Positions 46,162 to 54,526 of a stretch of DNA of 64,000 nt are shown one piece after another (position 1 is the first letter of the stretch; every line of letters begins with the position of its first letter). The position numbers were made by a program, and so were the translations under genes. Source of the stretch: JADJGC01 sp964617645 (GTDB lineage: Bacteria > Zixibacteria > MSB-5A5 > CAIYYT01); the NCBI GenBank assembly GCA_964617645.1, contig CAZTYE010000001.1, positions 372,001-436,000 on the forward strand, written 5' to 3'. Under the pieces are notes generated by a model, which worked only from the letters and a program-made list of their open reading frames with translations, made no database searches and had not been told where the DNA came from.

Positions 46162-46620
46162 TTAACGATGCTCCTTTCTTTCGTTTTTCGCATCGCCCTG
46201 CAGGGAAATCGGAATCGGGCGGGTCTCCATCAGACTGGCCAACGAATTATGTTTCCCTGATGCTGAAGCAGAATGGAATTTTTTCTCAGAGTTATTTCCC
46301 GTCAGCGGCTGAATTGTGCGCGCGCCGGCCTGGGTGTCGGTGTAGAACACCAGTTCGTAACGACCGATGGTGATGACGTCACAGTCGGCCAGCAGACGAC
46401 GATTGATGCGGGCGCGATTGACGAACGTGCCGTTGAGGCTGTCCAGGTCCGACAGCTCCGCGCCGCGGGAACTGAATTCGATTAGAGCATGTTTACGCGA
46501 CACCGCCGCCGAATCGAGAACGACGTCATTATCGGGCGTGCGCCCGATCGAGAGGCGGTCCTTTTCGGTGACGATCCTCTCGATCATTTGGTCTGCGGAT
46601 TTGACGATGATTTCCGGCAT
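46162..46620 (-). CDS. FHA-domain protein
   Basis: A 152-residue protein. The FHA domain spans residues 1-95 (SIGRTPDNDVVLD, VSRKHALIEF, LDSLNGTFVN). The remaining tail is low-complexity and Ser/Lys-rich, a possible phosphorylation target. Its N-terminus closely resembles that of the next FHA protein (both start MPEIIVK), suggesting tandem duplication. First gene of the FHA-FHA-phosphoesterase-kinase operon. Confidence 0.9.
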   Translation of the reverse strand: MPEIIVKSADQMIERIVTEKDRLSIGRTPDNDVVLDSAAVSRKHALIEFSSRGAELSDLDSLNGTFVNRARINRRLLADCDVITIGRYELVFYTDTQAGARTIQPLTGNNSEKKFHSASASGKHNSLASLMETRPIPISLQGDAKNERKEHR

Positions 46621-46706
46621 GTGCTCAGTCCCTCACACAGGTGGCGGTCGCTTTTGACGAGCTGTTAGATCTTGCTATACGAGCTTTCTGCTTTGCGCCA
46701 AACGAC

Positions 46707-46735
46707 TTGCCGATTTCAGCGCGTTCGTATATATT
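46707..46735 (+). promoter_or_regulatory. Sigma-70-like promoter of dusB operon, apparently leaderless
   Basis: TTGCCG (46707-46712), a 17-bp spacer and TATATT (46730-46735). The dusB ATG at 46744 begins eight bases later, at the expected transcription start, with no Shine-Dalgarno site. Confidence 0.65.
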
Positions 46736-46743
46736 TTTTCGGT

Positions 46744-47721
46744 ATGCTGCCGGTAAACTTGAGAAATCGCCCTGTTGTTTTCGCTGCGCCGCTGGCCGGT
46801 GTATCGGACTGCGCCTATCGTCAGATCGTGAAGGCGATGGGTGCGGATTATGCGTTCCCCGAAATGATTGCCTCAGAAGGACTTATCCGCGACAATGGCC
46901 GGACGATGGATATGATGCGCCAATACGAAGGCGAAACCGCGGTTGGCTGCCAATTATTCGGCACCAAGCCGGAGTCGGTAGCGCGCGCAGCGGAAGTTGT
47001 TCAAATGCAAGGATTTAATTCGGCGGATCTGAATTGTGGATGCCCTGTGCACAAGGTTGTGGACAAGAACGGCGGCGCAGCGCTCCTGAAAACCCCTGAG
47101 CTACTCGGTGAGATCGTCGCGGCAGCCGTTAAACGAATCTCAATCCCGTTCTCTATCAAGATCAGGTCCGGCTGGGATATGAGGTCTGTCAATTTTGTTG
47201 AAGTCGGCAAGATAGCAGAAGACTGCGGCGCCGCGTACATCACGCTGCACGCACGCACGCAATCCGAGATGTTTGCCCCTGATGCGCATTGGGAGCATAT
47301 CGCCGCGCTCAAGCATGCGGTTAAGATTCCGGTAATCGGCAACGGTGCGATTTGGACTGCTGACGATGCAAAACGGATGCTCGCGGAGACGGGGTGCGAT
47401 GGCGTGATGATCGCCTCGGGTTCGCTGGGGAATCCGTTCATTTTTCGAGAGGTTCGTAGCTTGCTCGAAACCGGCAAGCCGCACGATCCGCCCACGACCG
47501 AGGAACGCGTCGAGGTCTGTTTGCGTCATCTGAAGTTGATCGTCGGTCTGTTCGGCCAGCCGGCCGGCATTCGTCGCGCGCGTAAACTGATTGGCTGGTA
47601 CTACCGTTACATCTCCGGGCGCAAGAAGATCGACCAGCGGTTGTTTCTCGTCGAAAGCTACGAAGAAGTGGAAGACTATCTCCGAAAGTTCCTTGAACAG
47701 CTTCGCCACGAGGCGGCTTAG
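46744..47721 (+). CDS. dusB: tRNA-dihydrouridine synthase, DusB-like
   Basis: A 325-residue FMN-binding TIM barrel. Near the N-terminus is the flavin-site motif APLAGVSDCAYR. The catalytic Cys lies in NCGCPVHKVV, followed by GGAALL; IRSGWD and HARTQSEMF bind flavin and RNA. It reduces uridine to dihydrouridine in tRNA D-loops. ATG 46744 is used; the frame is open back to 46672 but that part precedes the promoter. Confidence 0.94.
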   Translation: MLPVNLRNRPVVFAAPLAGVSDCAYRQIVKAMGADYAFPEMIASEGLIRDNGRTMDMMRQYEGETAVGCQLFGTKPESVARAAEVVQMQGFNSADLNCGCPVHKVVDKNGGAALLKTPELLGEIVAAAVKRISIPFSIKIRSGWDMRSVNFVEVGKIAEDCGAAYITLHARTQSEMFAPDAHWEHIAALKHAVKIPVIGNGAIWTADDAKRMLAETGCDGVMIASGSLGNPFIFREVRSLLETGKPHDPPTTEERVEVCLRHLKLIVGLFGQPAGIRRARKLIGWYYRYISGRKKIDQRLFLVESYEEVEDYLRKFLEQLRHEAA

Positions 47722-48512
47722 TGGATCGAAGCCAGATTCAGAAGACTCTCCACGATCTGCAGAATGGCAAGATCAACATCGCGAAAGCGATGAAAATGTT
47801 CTCCGAGCAAGGGTTCGCGGACCTCGGCTTTGCCAAAGTTGATCATTCTCGACCGAGTCGATGCGGCATCCCGGAAGTCATCTTCGCTGCCGGAAAGACT
47901 CCGCAGCAAATCATTCAGATCGCCGGGCGCTTGCGCAAGTCCGGCGATCCGCTGTTGATCACCCGCATTGAACCGCGGAAGTACCAAAGCGTGAGACTTA
48001 AGATCAGCGGGCTGCAGTTCAACGAGACTGCGCAAGCAGCGTTCTTCCTCGATAAATCGCGGAAACTGGAGGGTGGCATCGCCATCGTCACTGCCGGTAC
48101 ATCTGATCTGCCGATTGCCGAGGAGGCCGCTGTCACTTGCCGCGTCTTGGGGTTTGCCGTGGAGCAAATCTACGATGTCGGCGTAGCCGGAATTCACCGG
48201 TTGCTGGCGCACGCGGAAGTGCTCAACACGGCCAAGGTATTAATCGTAGTCGCCGGCATGGAAGGCGCGTTGCCTTCCGTAATTGGCGGGTTAGTTGATG
48301 CGCCCGTGATCGCCGTGCCGACTTCGGTTGGCTACGGCGCATCGTTTGGCGGCGTGGCTGCACTCCTGGCAATGCTCAATTCTTGTGCCGCCGGTGTCAC
48401 GGTGGTGAATATCGACAACGGCTTTGGCGCAGCGGTGGCGGCCGTGAAGATCATGCACAAGATCGCGTCGCCGGCAATCAAACACGCCTCCAAACCACGG
48501 AAGCCCAAGTGA
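47721..48512 (+). CDS. larB: LarB, pyridinium-3,5-biscarboxylic acid mononucleotide synthase
   Basis: A 263-residue protein with the LarB layout: a helical N-terminus ending ADLGFAKVDHSRPSRCGIPE, then EVIFAAGKTPQQI, and a PurE-like C-terminal domain (VTAGTSDLPIAEEAAVT, VVAGMEGALPSVIGG, PTSVGYGA). It carboxylates and hydrolyses nicotinic acid adenine dinucleotide in the first step of nickel-pincer cofactor synthesis. The GTG start shares one base with the dusB stop. LarC follows; LarE and LarA are not in the window. Confidence 0.93.
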   Translation: MDRSQIQKTLHDLQNGKINIAKAMKMFSEQGFADLGFAKVDHSRPSRCGIPEVIFAAGKTPQQIIQIAGRLRKSGDPLLITRIEPRKYQSVRLKISGLQFNETAQAAFFLDKSRKLEGGIAIVTAGTSDLPIAEEAAVTCRVLGFAVEQIYDVGVAGIHRLLAHAEVLNTAKVLIVVAGMEGALPSVIGGLVDAPVIAVPTSVGYGASFGGVAALLAMLNSCAAGVTVVNIDNGFGAAVAAVKIMHKIASPAIKHASKPRKPK

Positions 48513-49690
48513 AGATCGGATATTTCGACTGCTTCTCCGGCGCGGCCGGTGACATGATTGTCGGTGCGCTCATCGACGCCGGTTGCGAAAGGGAATTCCT
48601 CCAGAGCCAGGTCGATAAGCTCAAGCTCGGCGACATTCGCCTGGCGACAAAGGTCGTCAAGAAACATGGACTGCGCGGCACAAAGGTTGAATTCGAGTCG
48701 AAGGAAACGAACCCGCCCCACCGCCATTTGGGAACGATCGAAAAGATCCTGAACGCATCCGAATTGGAAACAAAGGTCGCCGCAAAAGCGCAGTCGATCT
48801 TTCGCCGACTGGCCGAGGCCGAGGCGTGGATGCACGATGTGCCGATCGAAGAGGTGCACTTTCATGAAGTCGGCGCCATCGATGCGATTTGCGACATTGT
48901 ATGTGCGGTCGCCGGACTGCAACGGTTGGGCGTCGACAAACTCTTTTGTTCTAAACTGCTCTTGGGTTCCGGCATTATCGAATCTGCGCACGGGAAAATT
49001 CCGCTGCCGGCGCCGGCGACCATGGAGATTGCGCGCAACTTCCCGGTGCTCCGAATCGACAACGGTCGGGAGATGACAACGCCGACGGCCGCGGCGATTC
49101 TCGTGGAATTAGCCGAGTTCTCCCCCGGATATGACCTGACGGTCGAGAAAATCGGCTACGGCGCGGGTACGATCGATCTGGAGGATCGGCCCAATCTGCT
49201 GCGCTTTGTACTGGGCACGACGACGGATCGGCTACCCGGCGATGTCGTCACGATAATCGAGACCAACATCGACGACGCAACGCCGGAGCACATCGGCCAC
49301 CTTCAGCAGCGGCTATTGGATTCCGGTGCGCTCGACGTGTTCGTGACTTCGATCCTGATGAAAAAGAGCCGTCCGGCGCACAAACTCACAGTGATCGCTG
49401 CGCCCGACCGCGCGCAGGCGTCGGCACAACTCATTCTTCAGGAATCATCAACTGCCGGCGTGCGATTGCGTAATGAGTCGCGCTGGAAGCTTGACTTCCA
49501 GTTTCGCACGGTTGCCACCGAGTTTGGCGAGATAAAAATCAAGTTCTACTTCGGGGGCGAGATTCGTAAATTCAGCCCGGAATATGAGGATGTGGTCGCT
49601 GCGGCGATCAAGAGCGGCACGCCTTTCGTGCGGGTTTACAATGCCGCGATCGCAGCAGCGAACTTGCTTAAGGAGTCGGATCGTGAGTGA
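48509..49690 (+). CDS. larC: LarC, nickel-pincer cofactor nickel insertase
   Basis: A 393-residue protein starting GTG at 48509, overlapping the larB stop. Marks: YFDCFSGAAGDMIVGALID, VHFHEVGAIDAICDIV, PLPAPATMEI and TPTAAAILVELA. The C-terminal LarC2 part (NIDDATPEHIGHLQQRL) is in the same frame. In some lactobacilli larC is split and needs a frameshift; here it is one continuous gene. It inserts nickel into the pincer nucleotide. Confidence 0.93.
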   Translation: MKIGYFDCFSGAAGDMIVGALIDAGCEREFLQSQVDKLKLGDIRLATKVVKKHGLRGTKVEFESKETNPPHRHLGTIEKILNASELETKVAAKAQSIFRRLAEAEAWMHDVPIEEVHFHEVGAIDAICDIVCAVAGLQRLGVDKLFCSKLLLGSGIIESAHGKIPLPAPATMEIARNFPVLRIDNGREMTTPTAAAILVELAEFSPGYDLTVEKIGYGAGTIDLEDRPNLLRFVLGTTTDRLPGDVVTIIETNIDDATPEHIGHLQQRLLDSGALDVFVTSILMKKSRPAHKLTVIAAPDRAQASAQLILQESSTAGVRLRNESRWKLDFQFRTVATEFGEIKIKFYFGGEIRKFSPEYEDVVAAAIKSGTPFVRVYNAAIAAANLLKESDRE

Positions 49691-50666
49691 TTTGAAGGTA
49701 CTCGTTTTTGCCCAGAGGAAAGGTGACGGTGTCAGCAGCGCTTCACTCGAAGCCATGAACGCCGGCCGGCAGCTCGCCGACAAGCTGGGCGGAAAACTGG
49801 CCGCTCTGTGTATCGGCGCCAATACTGAGAGCGGCGCCAAAACGCTAATCGCCGCCGGAGCTGATGTCGTCTTCACGCATGACTGTGCTGCGCTCGACAA
49901 ATTCCACGATGATGCTTTCGCGGCAATCTTGGTCGAGCTGATTCGCTCCCAGTCACCGCAAATTGTGCTCGGGGCGGCAACGGTTTATGGCAAAGCGCTG
50001 TTTGGTCGCGTGGCCGGCGCGCTCGGCATGGGCTTGGCCGCCGATTGCAATAGTGTATCGATTGACGGCGAGAACCGCCTGAGTGTCACACGGCCGGCGT
50101 ATGGCGGCAAGGTGTACATCACGGTTAGTTTCAAGTCAACGCCGCAAATCGCCACTCTTCGCCCCAAAGTCTTTGCCGAAGCAGCGCTCGATGCCGCGCG
50201 GACCGGCCAGATTCAACCACTGGCGGTGTCGGCAACATCACAAGTACAAGTGGAAACCGGCGCCTCCACTGGCGGTGGCGAAATCACTCTTGCAGAGGCC
50301 GATATCATCGTTGCCGGAGGTCGGGGTTTGAAAGAAGCTAACAATTTCAGGCTCGTCAAAGATCTGGCTGATGCCGTCGGCGGGGCTTTGGGCGCTTCGC
50401 GCGCGGTGGTCGATGCCGGATGGATCCCTTACAAGCATCAAGTCGGCCAAACCGGCCGCACGGTGAATCCGAAGCTCTATTTCGCCGTCGGCATTTCCGG
50501 AGCGATTCAGCATCTCGTCGGAATGCAGTCATCGGGAACGATCGTCGCCGTCAACCGTGATGCCGATGCGCCAATCTTCAACGTCGCGACCTACGGCATT
50601 GTCGGTGACCTCTTCGAAATTGTGCCGGCATTGGCAGAGAAGTTCAGGCAGGAACTGAAGAAATAG
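49683..50666 (+). CDS. etfA: Electron transfer flavoprotein alpha subunit
   Basis: A 327-residue protein starting GTG at 49683, overlapping larC by eight bases. The C-terminal FAD domain has GGRGLKEANNFRLVKDLA, GASRAVVDAGW, QVGQTGRTVNPKLYFA and ISGAIQHLVGMQ. It carries electrons from acyl-CoA or related dehydrogenases to the quinone pool or partners. An adjacent etfB would be expected but is absent; upstream is larC and downstream a palindromic repeat. Confidence 0.93.
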   Translation: MSDLKVLVFAQRKGDGVSSASLEAMNAGRQLADKLGGKLAALCIGANTESGAKTLIAAGADVVFTHDCAALDKFHDDAFAAILVELIRSQSPQIVLGAATVYGKALFGRVAGALGMGLAADCNSVSIDGENRLSVTRPAYGGKVYITVSFKSTPQIATLRPKVFAEAALDAARTGQIQPLAVSATSQVQVETGASTGGGEITLAEADIIVAGGRGLKEANNFRLVKDLADAVGGALGASRAVVDAGWIPYKHQVGQTGRTVNPKLYFAVGISGAIQHLVGMQSSGTIVAVNRDADAPIFNVATYGIVGDLFEIVPALAEKFRQELKK

Positions 50667-50720
50667 CATCATCGCACTGGCCGAGCGACAACACCCTGAT
50701 TTCGACTCGACTGCGGTTCG

Positions 50721-50825
50721 TCGAAATCTTCCCCCTTGGTTAAGGGGGATTTCGACAATTCAGCAGGGATGATTGGCAAAATCCCCCTTGGCAAAGGGGG
50801 GGCTCGCGCCGCAGGCGTGAGACGG
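50721..50825. repeat. Paired GGGGGA-type palindromes (intergenic repeat element)
   Basis: Hairpin one: CCCCCTT (50731-50737) with AAGGGGG (50742-50748), extended by TCGAAAT (50721-50727) with ATTTCGA (50749-50755). Hairpin two: CCCCCTT (50783-50789) with AAGGGGG (50794-50800). A third imperfect hairpin, CTCGCGCC / GGCGTGAG, follows at 50803-50821. The two C5TT/AAG5 cores are the same, so this resembles a REP- or MITE-like element between etfA and the ppx-like gene. It may also act as a terminator for etfA. Confidence 0.75.
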
Positions 50826-50856
50826 GGGCAGTGACTGAAAGTGTGAGAGTAGACCC

Positions 50857-51825
50857 ATGAATTCTCGTTTTGCGGCTATCGATATCGGCTCTAATTCAAG
50901 TCTGTTGTTGGTTGTCGAGTTGGCGCCGGAAGGCATCGCTAAAGCCGTAATCGATGTCAAGGCCACCACGAGACTCTCCACCGGCGTGGGCACGAACGGT
51001 ACAATCTCACCCGAATCGATCAAACGGCAGTTCGATGCGCTCGATGGCTTTCAGGAACTACTGATCGATCATGGCGTCGAGCAGGCGGTCGCTTGCGGCA
51101 CTCAGGTCTTTCGTTGCGCCGAGAACGGTGAAGCGTTCGCGGAGTCGATTCGCGATCGTTACGGCTGGCCCATGTTGATTCTGACCGGCGAACAAGAAGC
51201 CGCACTGTCATATCGCGCCGCAGCGACCGGAATCACGGACGTTGCTCGCAGACGAATCGTCCTCGATATCGGCGGAGGTTCGACCGAGGTTGTGGTTGGT
51301 GATGGACGCGAAATCAAAACCGAACGCAGCTATCCGGTGGGAGCGGTAAATCTCACTGAGCGGTGTGGATTGGACCAAGCGCTAACGGCTGAGCGGCGCG
51401 ATGCTGCAACCTCGGCATTGCGTGAAATCATCCCCGAGTGTGACAGCGGCGGTCAAATCCTACCGGCCGAGTTGGAGGCGGAAGAGCACACCCTTTTGGC
51501 AGTCGGTGGAACGGCGGTTACGCTGGCTGCGGTAAGCGAAGGGATAAGTGAGTTTTCGGGCACGAAAGTCCATGGGATTCGTCTTGATCGCGGTCAACTT
51601 AACATGCTGATCGAAACACTGGGCAGCGCTTCAGTTGGGGAGCGTGCCAAGATGATGCCGTTTGATCCCGACCGAGCGGAGATTATTGTCGGTGGCGCCT
51701 TGATTCTGGAGTATTTGCTGAATCTTGTCGGCGCCTCACGGGTAACAATATCAAATCGCGGCTTACGCTGGGGTGTGATGACCGATGCCTTTCCCCAGAT
51801 CAGTGCTGAGCGGATTCAACAATAG
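50857..51825 (+). CDS. Ppx/GppA-family phosphatase
   Basis: A 322-residue ASKHA-fold protein with the phosphate-1 loop AAIDIGSNSSLLLVVE, phosphate-2 loop VLDIGGGSTEVVVG, and AVGGTAVTLAA near the adenosine-site region. It lacks the C-terminal HD-type domain of long exopolyphosphatases, so it is the short form. Substrates are polyphosphate or (p)ppGpp in this family; sequence does not decide. Confidence 0.9.
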   Translation: MNSRFAAIDIGSNSSLLLVVELAPEGIAKAVIDVKATTRLSTGVGTNGTISPESIKRQFDALDGFQELLIDHGVEQAVACGTQVFRCAENGEAFAESIRDRYGWPMLILTGEQEAALSYRAAATGITDVARRRIVLDIGGGSTEVVVGDGREIKTERSYPVGAVNLTERCGLDQALTAERRDAATSALREIIPECDSGGQILPAELEAEEHTLLAVGGTAVTLAAVSEGISEFSGTKVHGIRLDRGQLNMLIETLGSASVGERAKMMPFDPDRAEIIVGGALILEYLLNLVGASRVTISNRGLRWGVMTDAFPQISAERIQQ

Positions 51826-51851
51826 CCCCTGTGGCGCGTCTATAAAAAGGC

Positions 51852-51879
51852 TTGACTGAGCTTGGCCAGAACATACTTT
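51852..51879 (+). promoter_or_regulatory. Weak sigma-70-like promoter candidate upstream of propeller operon
   Basis: TTGACT (51852-51857), a 16-bp spacer and TACTTT (51874-51879), about 150 bp before the TTG start. The -10 match is only partial. Confidence 0.3.
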
Positions 51880-52027
51880 TGTGCCGGAGGAATCGCTATC
51901 GATCGCTTGCGAACGGAAGAGTTGATATTTGAAGCGGACAGTGAAGATTGCGGTTTGTCATAAAGTTGCCGAAGTTCTCGCGTGGGCGTGATTTCGGTTT
52001 TTTTGTTTCCAAAGTGAAGGGATCATT

Positions 52028-54526
52028 TTGAGCATCATATTGAGAATCACGCTGCTGATTGTAGCGACGGCGGCTGCGCACATTCAGGCGGCTTTGCCGA
52101 AAATGGTCGCAGACACATCGCGGAATATTGCCGATAACTCGATTTCGCAGATCTACTTTGACGGCCAGCGCATCTGGCTGGGCGGGAACTCGGCGCTGAT
52201 GATGAGCCCGGATAATGGCCAGACGTGGATAAGCTTCACCAAAGACGATGTTTTCACGCTCGGAGCCGGGATCGCGGCAATCGGCCAAGCCAGCAACCGG
52301 ATCCTCGTTTCCGCCGCGAGCGAAGAAGCCGACAATTTTGGCGCCGGACTATACTACACCGAAAACGGCGGCGCCAATTGGACGCACTTGCCGATTCGGC
52401 CGTTTACCGGCATCGGAAACGTTGCTTATGACTTCGCGAGTTTGGACTCGGTCGCCTACGCGACTTGTTTCTATTCCGGCCTGCTGCAGAGCTTTAACCG
52501 CGGGACGACTTGGAAAAACGTCTTCATTTCGACGGCGCTCGAAGATGATTTCGAGGAAGACAGTGTCTTCGACGCACTCGCCGGGAGATACTTCTCAGCG
52601 GTAATTGATCCATACTACGATGATACGACCATTGTCTGGGCCGGCTCTGCCGAAGGCGTGCAGCGATTGTACTACATCGGCAAGCACAAGAAACTGGCCT
52701 CGAACGGAATCAATGATATTGCCGTTTCGCGCGACGATTGGTGGTATGGCGGAAATCGCGGCATTACATACTTCAACGACTCGAGCCTGATCTATCGCTC
52801 TTGGGATATGGACAACGGATTTCCCGGGACGTACGTGTCCGCGATTGCAGTCAAGGGCGACACGGTGATTGCCGGTTTATATCTGACCGCGACAAGTCAA
52901 GCTGATGGCTTCGCCATCACAACCAATAAGGGGCAGAACTGGACACGCAAGACGACGCCGCAGGCTCTCGGCACGAATCGTCGCGTCAATGAAATCGCCA
53001 TTCGAGGCACGCGCACTTGGGCGGCATGCGGGTCCGGCGGACTGATATACTCCGACGATGACGGTGACACCTGGACGAATCTCTTCTTCGACGACGCCGA
53101 CACCGCCCAAACGAACATCCTTAACCGCATTCACTGTGTCGACATTTCACAACGCGGCGATACGACGCGAGTGGCGGCCGGGACGGACTCTGGATTTGTG
53201 ATGTATTATTTCGATGCGAACAATGAACTGCTCGATCGTCGCCATTTTCCGCTCTTTGACAATACCACGTACGGGCAAGCCGTGCTCTCTATCTCGACTT
53301 TTGTGACCGAAACTGCGGATGAGTACTGGCTGGCGGTACGTTCATACAAGGACTCGTTCGGCCAGCGGCCGGCGGCGCTTCGTTCGACGGATGGCGGCGT
53401 ACTGTGGGAACACTTTCTCACCGGGCCGCCGGCGGTTGATTGTTATGAAATCGAAGTTAGTAGGTTCTTTGGCGATACCCTGATTTGGGTCGCGACTTCG
53501 GCGGGCATGCGCTATTCGACGAATTTTGGCACAAAGTTCGACGCGCCGGTCTTGCAGGATCTCATCACCCGCGAAAAGATCTCGGATGGCTTGCCGTTCC
53601 GCGCTGTGGCGACCGGACCATTTGAGATGCACTTCGGTGCGCAAGATTCGGGGCTGGCACAATTGTACGTCTATCAAATCGCCCCGGGCATTTTCGGTCA
53701 GGCATTTCGCGTCAATCAGGCCAATCTGGATTCGTCGCAGTATGATTTTGTCGGAAGATCCTTTGTCGCCGCTAACGCAACCCTGACTGACACGATGCTG
53801 GCCGGCAATTTTGTCCCGACGCTGGGATTGCAGCTAACGCAAGGCAAATCGATTATTTGGGCCGCAGTGGATCGCACGGCCTCCAATCAGAAGCGCGGTT
53901 TGTGCTTCACGGCTGATCGCGGCGAGTCGTGGTCCTTTACACAAGAGAACACGCAGGCCTGGAATTTCGAATTCAGTGGCGACACGGTGTTTGCGGCGGC
54001 GAATCAGGGTCTGTTGATGACAACCGATTTCGGGCAGAATTGGACGAAATTGGATATCGTCGACCCGATCAACGAGCGCAGAATTTCGGACTCGTCGCAA
54101 GTGTACGCGGTGAAGAAGATCAACGGGCGATTGTGGGTTGGTACCGAAGACGGAGTGGCCTACACTAACAATCTGACCAGTTGGACGATTCTCCGCACGT
54201 TCGCGCCGATTACCACGAGTCAAGAAGAACAGACCTACGTAACGCCGAATCCATTTTCCCCTTACTTGGGCAGCACCGATTTGCGTTTCCACTATCGACT
54301 TGAGAAGGGCGGCAATGTCACAATTACGATTTATGATTTTGCGAACAATATCGTCAAGAAGGTGGTCGACGGCGTTGCGCGCTCAGCCAACGTGCAGTAT
54401 GACGACCTTGACACGTGGAATGGATTGAACAGCAGCGGCGACCCGGTCGCGGGCGGTGTATATTTCTATTTGCTGGAGTCCAGCGGCGGTGACAAACTCT
54501 GGGGCAAGATTATGGTGATTCCATGA
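52028..54526 (+). CDS. Exported beta-propeller protein with C-terminal type A sorting domain
   Basis: An 832-residue protein starting TTG at 52028 with AAGGGATC seven bases upstream. A signal peptide (about 20 residues) is followed by repeated BNR/Ycf48-like blades with Asp-box patterns (SPDNGQTWISF, YTENGGANWTHL, NRGTTWKNVF, SDDDGDTWTNL, STDGGVLWEHF, TADRGESWSF, TTDFGQNWTKL). The final 90 residues are a FlgD-like sorting domain (YVTPNPFSPY, VTITIYDFANNIVKKV, GGVYFYLLESSGG, ending GKIMVIP). Surface or secreted location is inferred. The stop overlaps the start of a PorV-like gene, giving the same cargo-then-PorV order as at 6805-13910. Confidence 0.85.
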   Translation: MSIILRITLLIVATAAAHIQAALPKMVADTSRNIADNSISQIYFDGQRIWLGGNSALMMSPDNGQTWISFTKDDVFTLGAGIAAIGQASNRILVSAASEEADNFGAGLYYTENGGANWTHLPIRPFTGIGNVAYDFASLDSVAYATCFYSGLLQSFNRGTTWKNVFISTALEDDFEEDSVFDALAGRYFSAVIDPYYDDTTIVWAGSAEGVQRLYYIGKHKKLASNGINDIAVSRDDWWYGGNRGITYFNDSSLIYRSWDMDNGFPGTYVSAIAVKGDTVIAGLYLTATSQADGFAITTNKGQNWTRKTTPQALGTNRRVNEIAIRGTRTWAACGSGGLIYSDDDGDTWTNLFFDDADTAQTNILNRIHCVDISQRGDTTRVAAGTDSGFVMYYFDANNELLDRRHFPLFDNTTYGQAVLSISTFVTETADEYWLAVRSYKDSFGQRPAALRSTDGGVLWEHFLTGPPAVDCYEIEVSRFFGDTLIWVATSAGMRYSTNFGTKFDAPVLQDLITREKISDGLPFRAVATGPFEMHFGAQDSGLAQLYVYQIAPGIFGQAFRVNQANLDSSQYDFVGRSFVAANATLTDTMLAGNFVPTLGLQLTQGKSIIWAAVDRTASNQKRGLCFTADRGESWSFTQENTQAWNFEFSGDTVFAAANQGLLMTTDFGQNWTKLDIVDPINERRISDSSQVYAVKKINGRLWVGTEDGVAYTNNLTSWTILRTFAPITTSQEEQTYVTPNPFSPYLGSTDLRFHYRLEKGGNVTITIYDFANNIVKKVVDGVARSANVQYDDLDTWNGLNSSGDPVAGGVYFYLLESSGGDKLWGKIMVIP

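Noticed and set aside
50721..50825. CRISPR-like repeat
   Set aside because: Only two palindromic cores with no regular spacers or cas genes.
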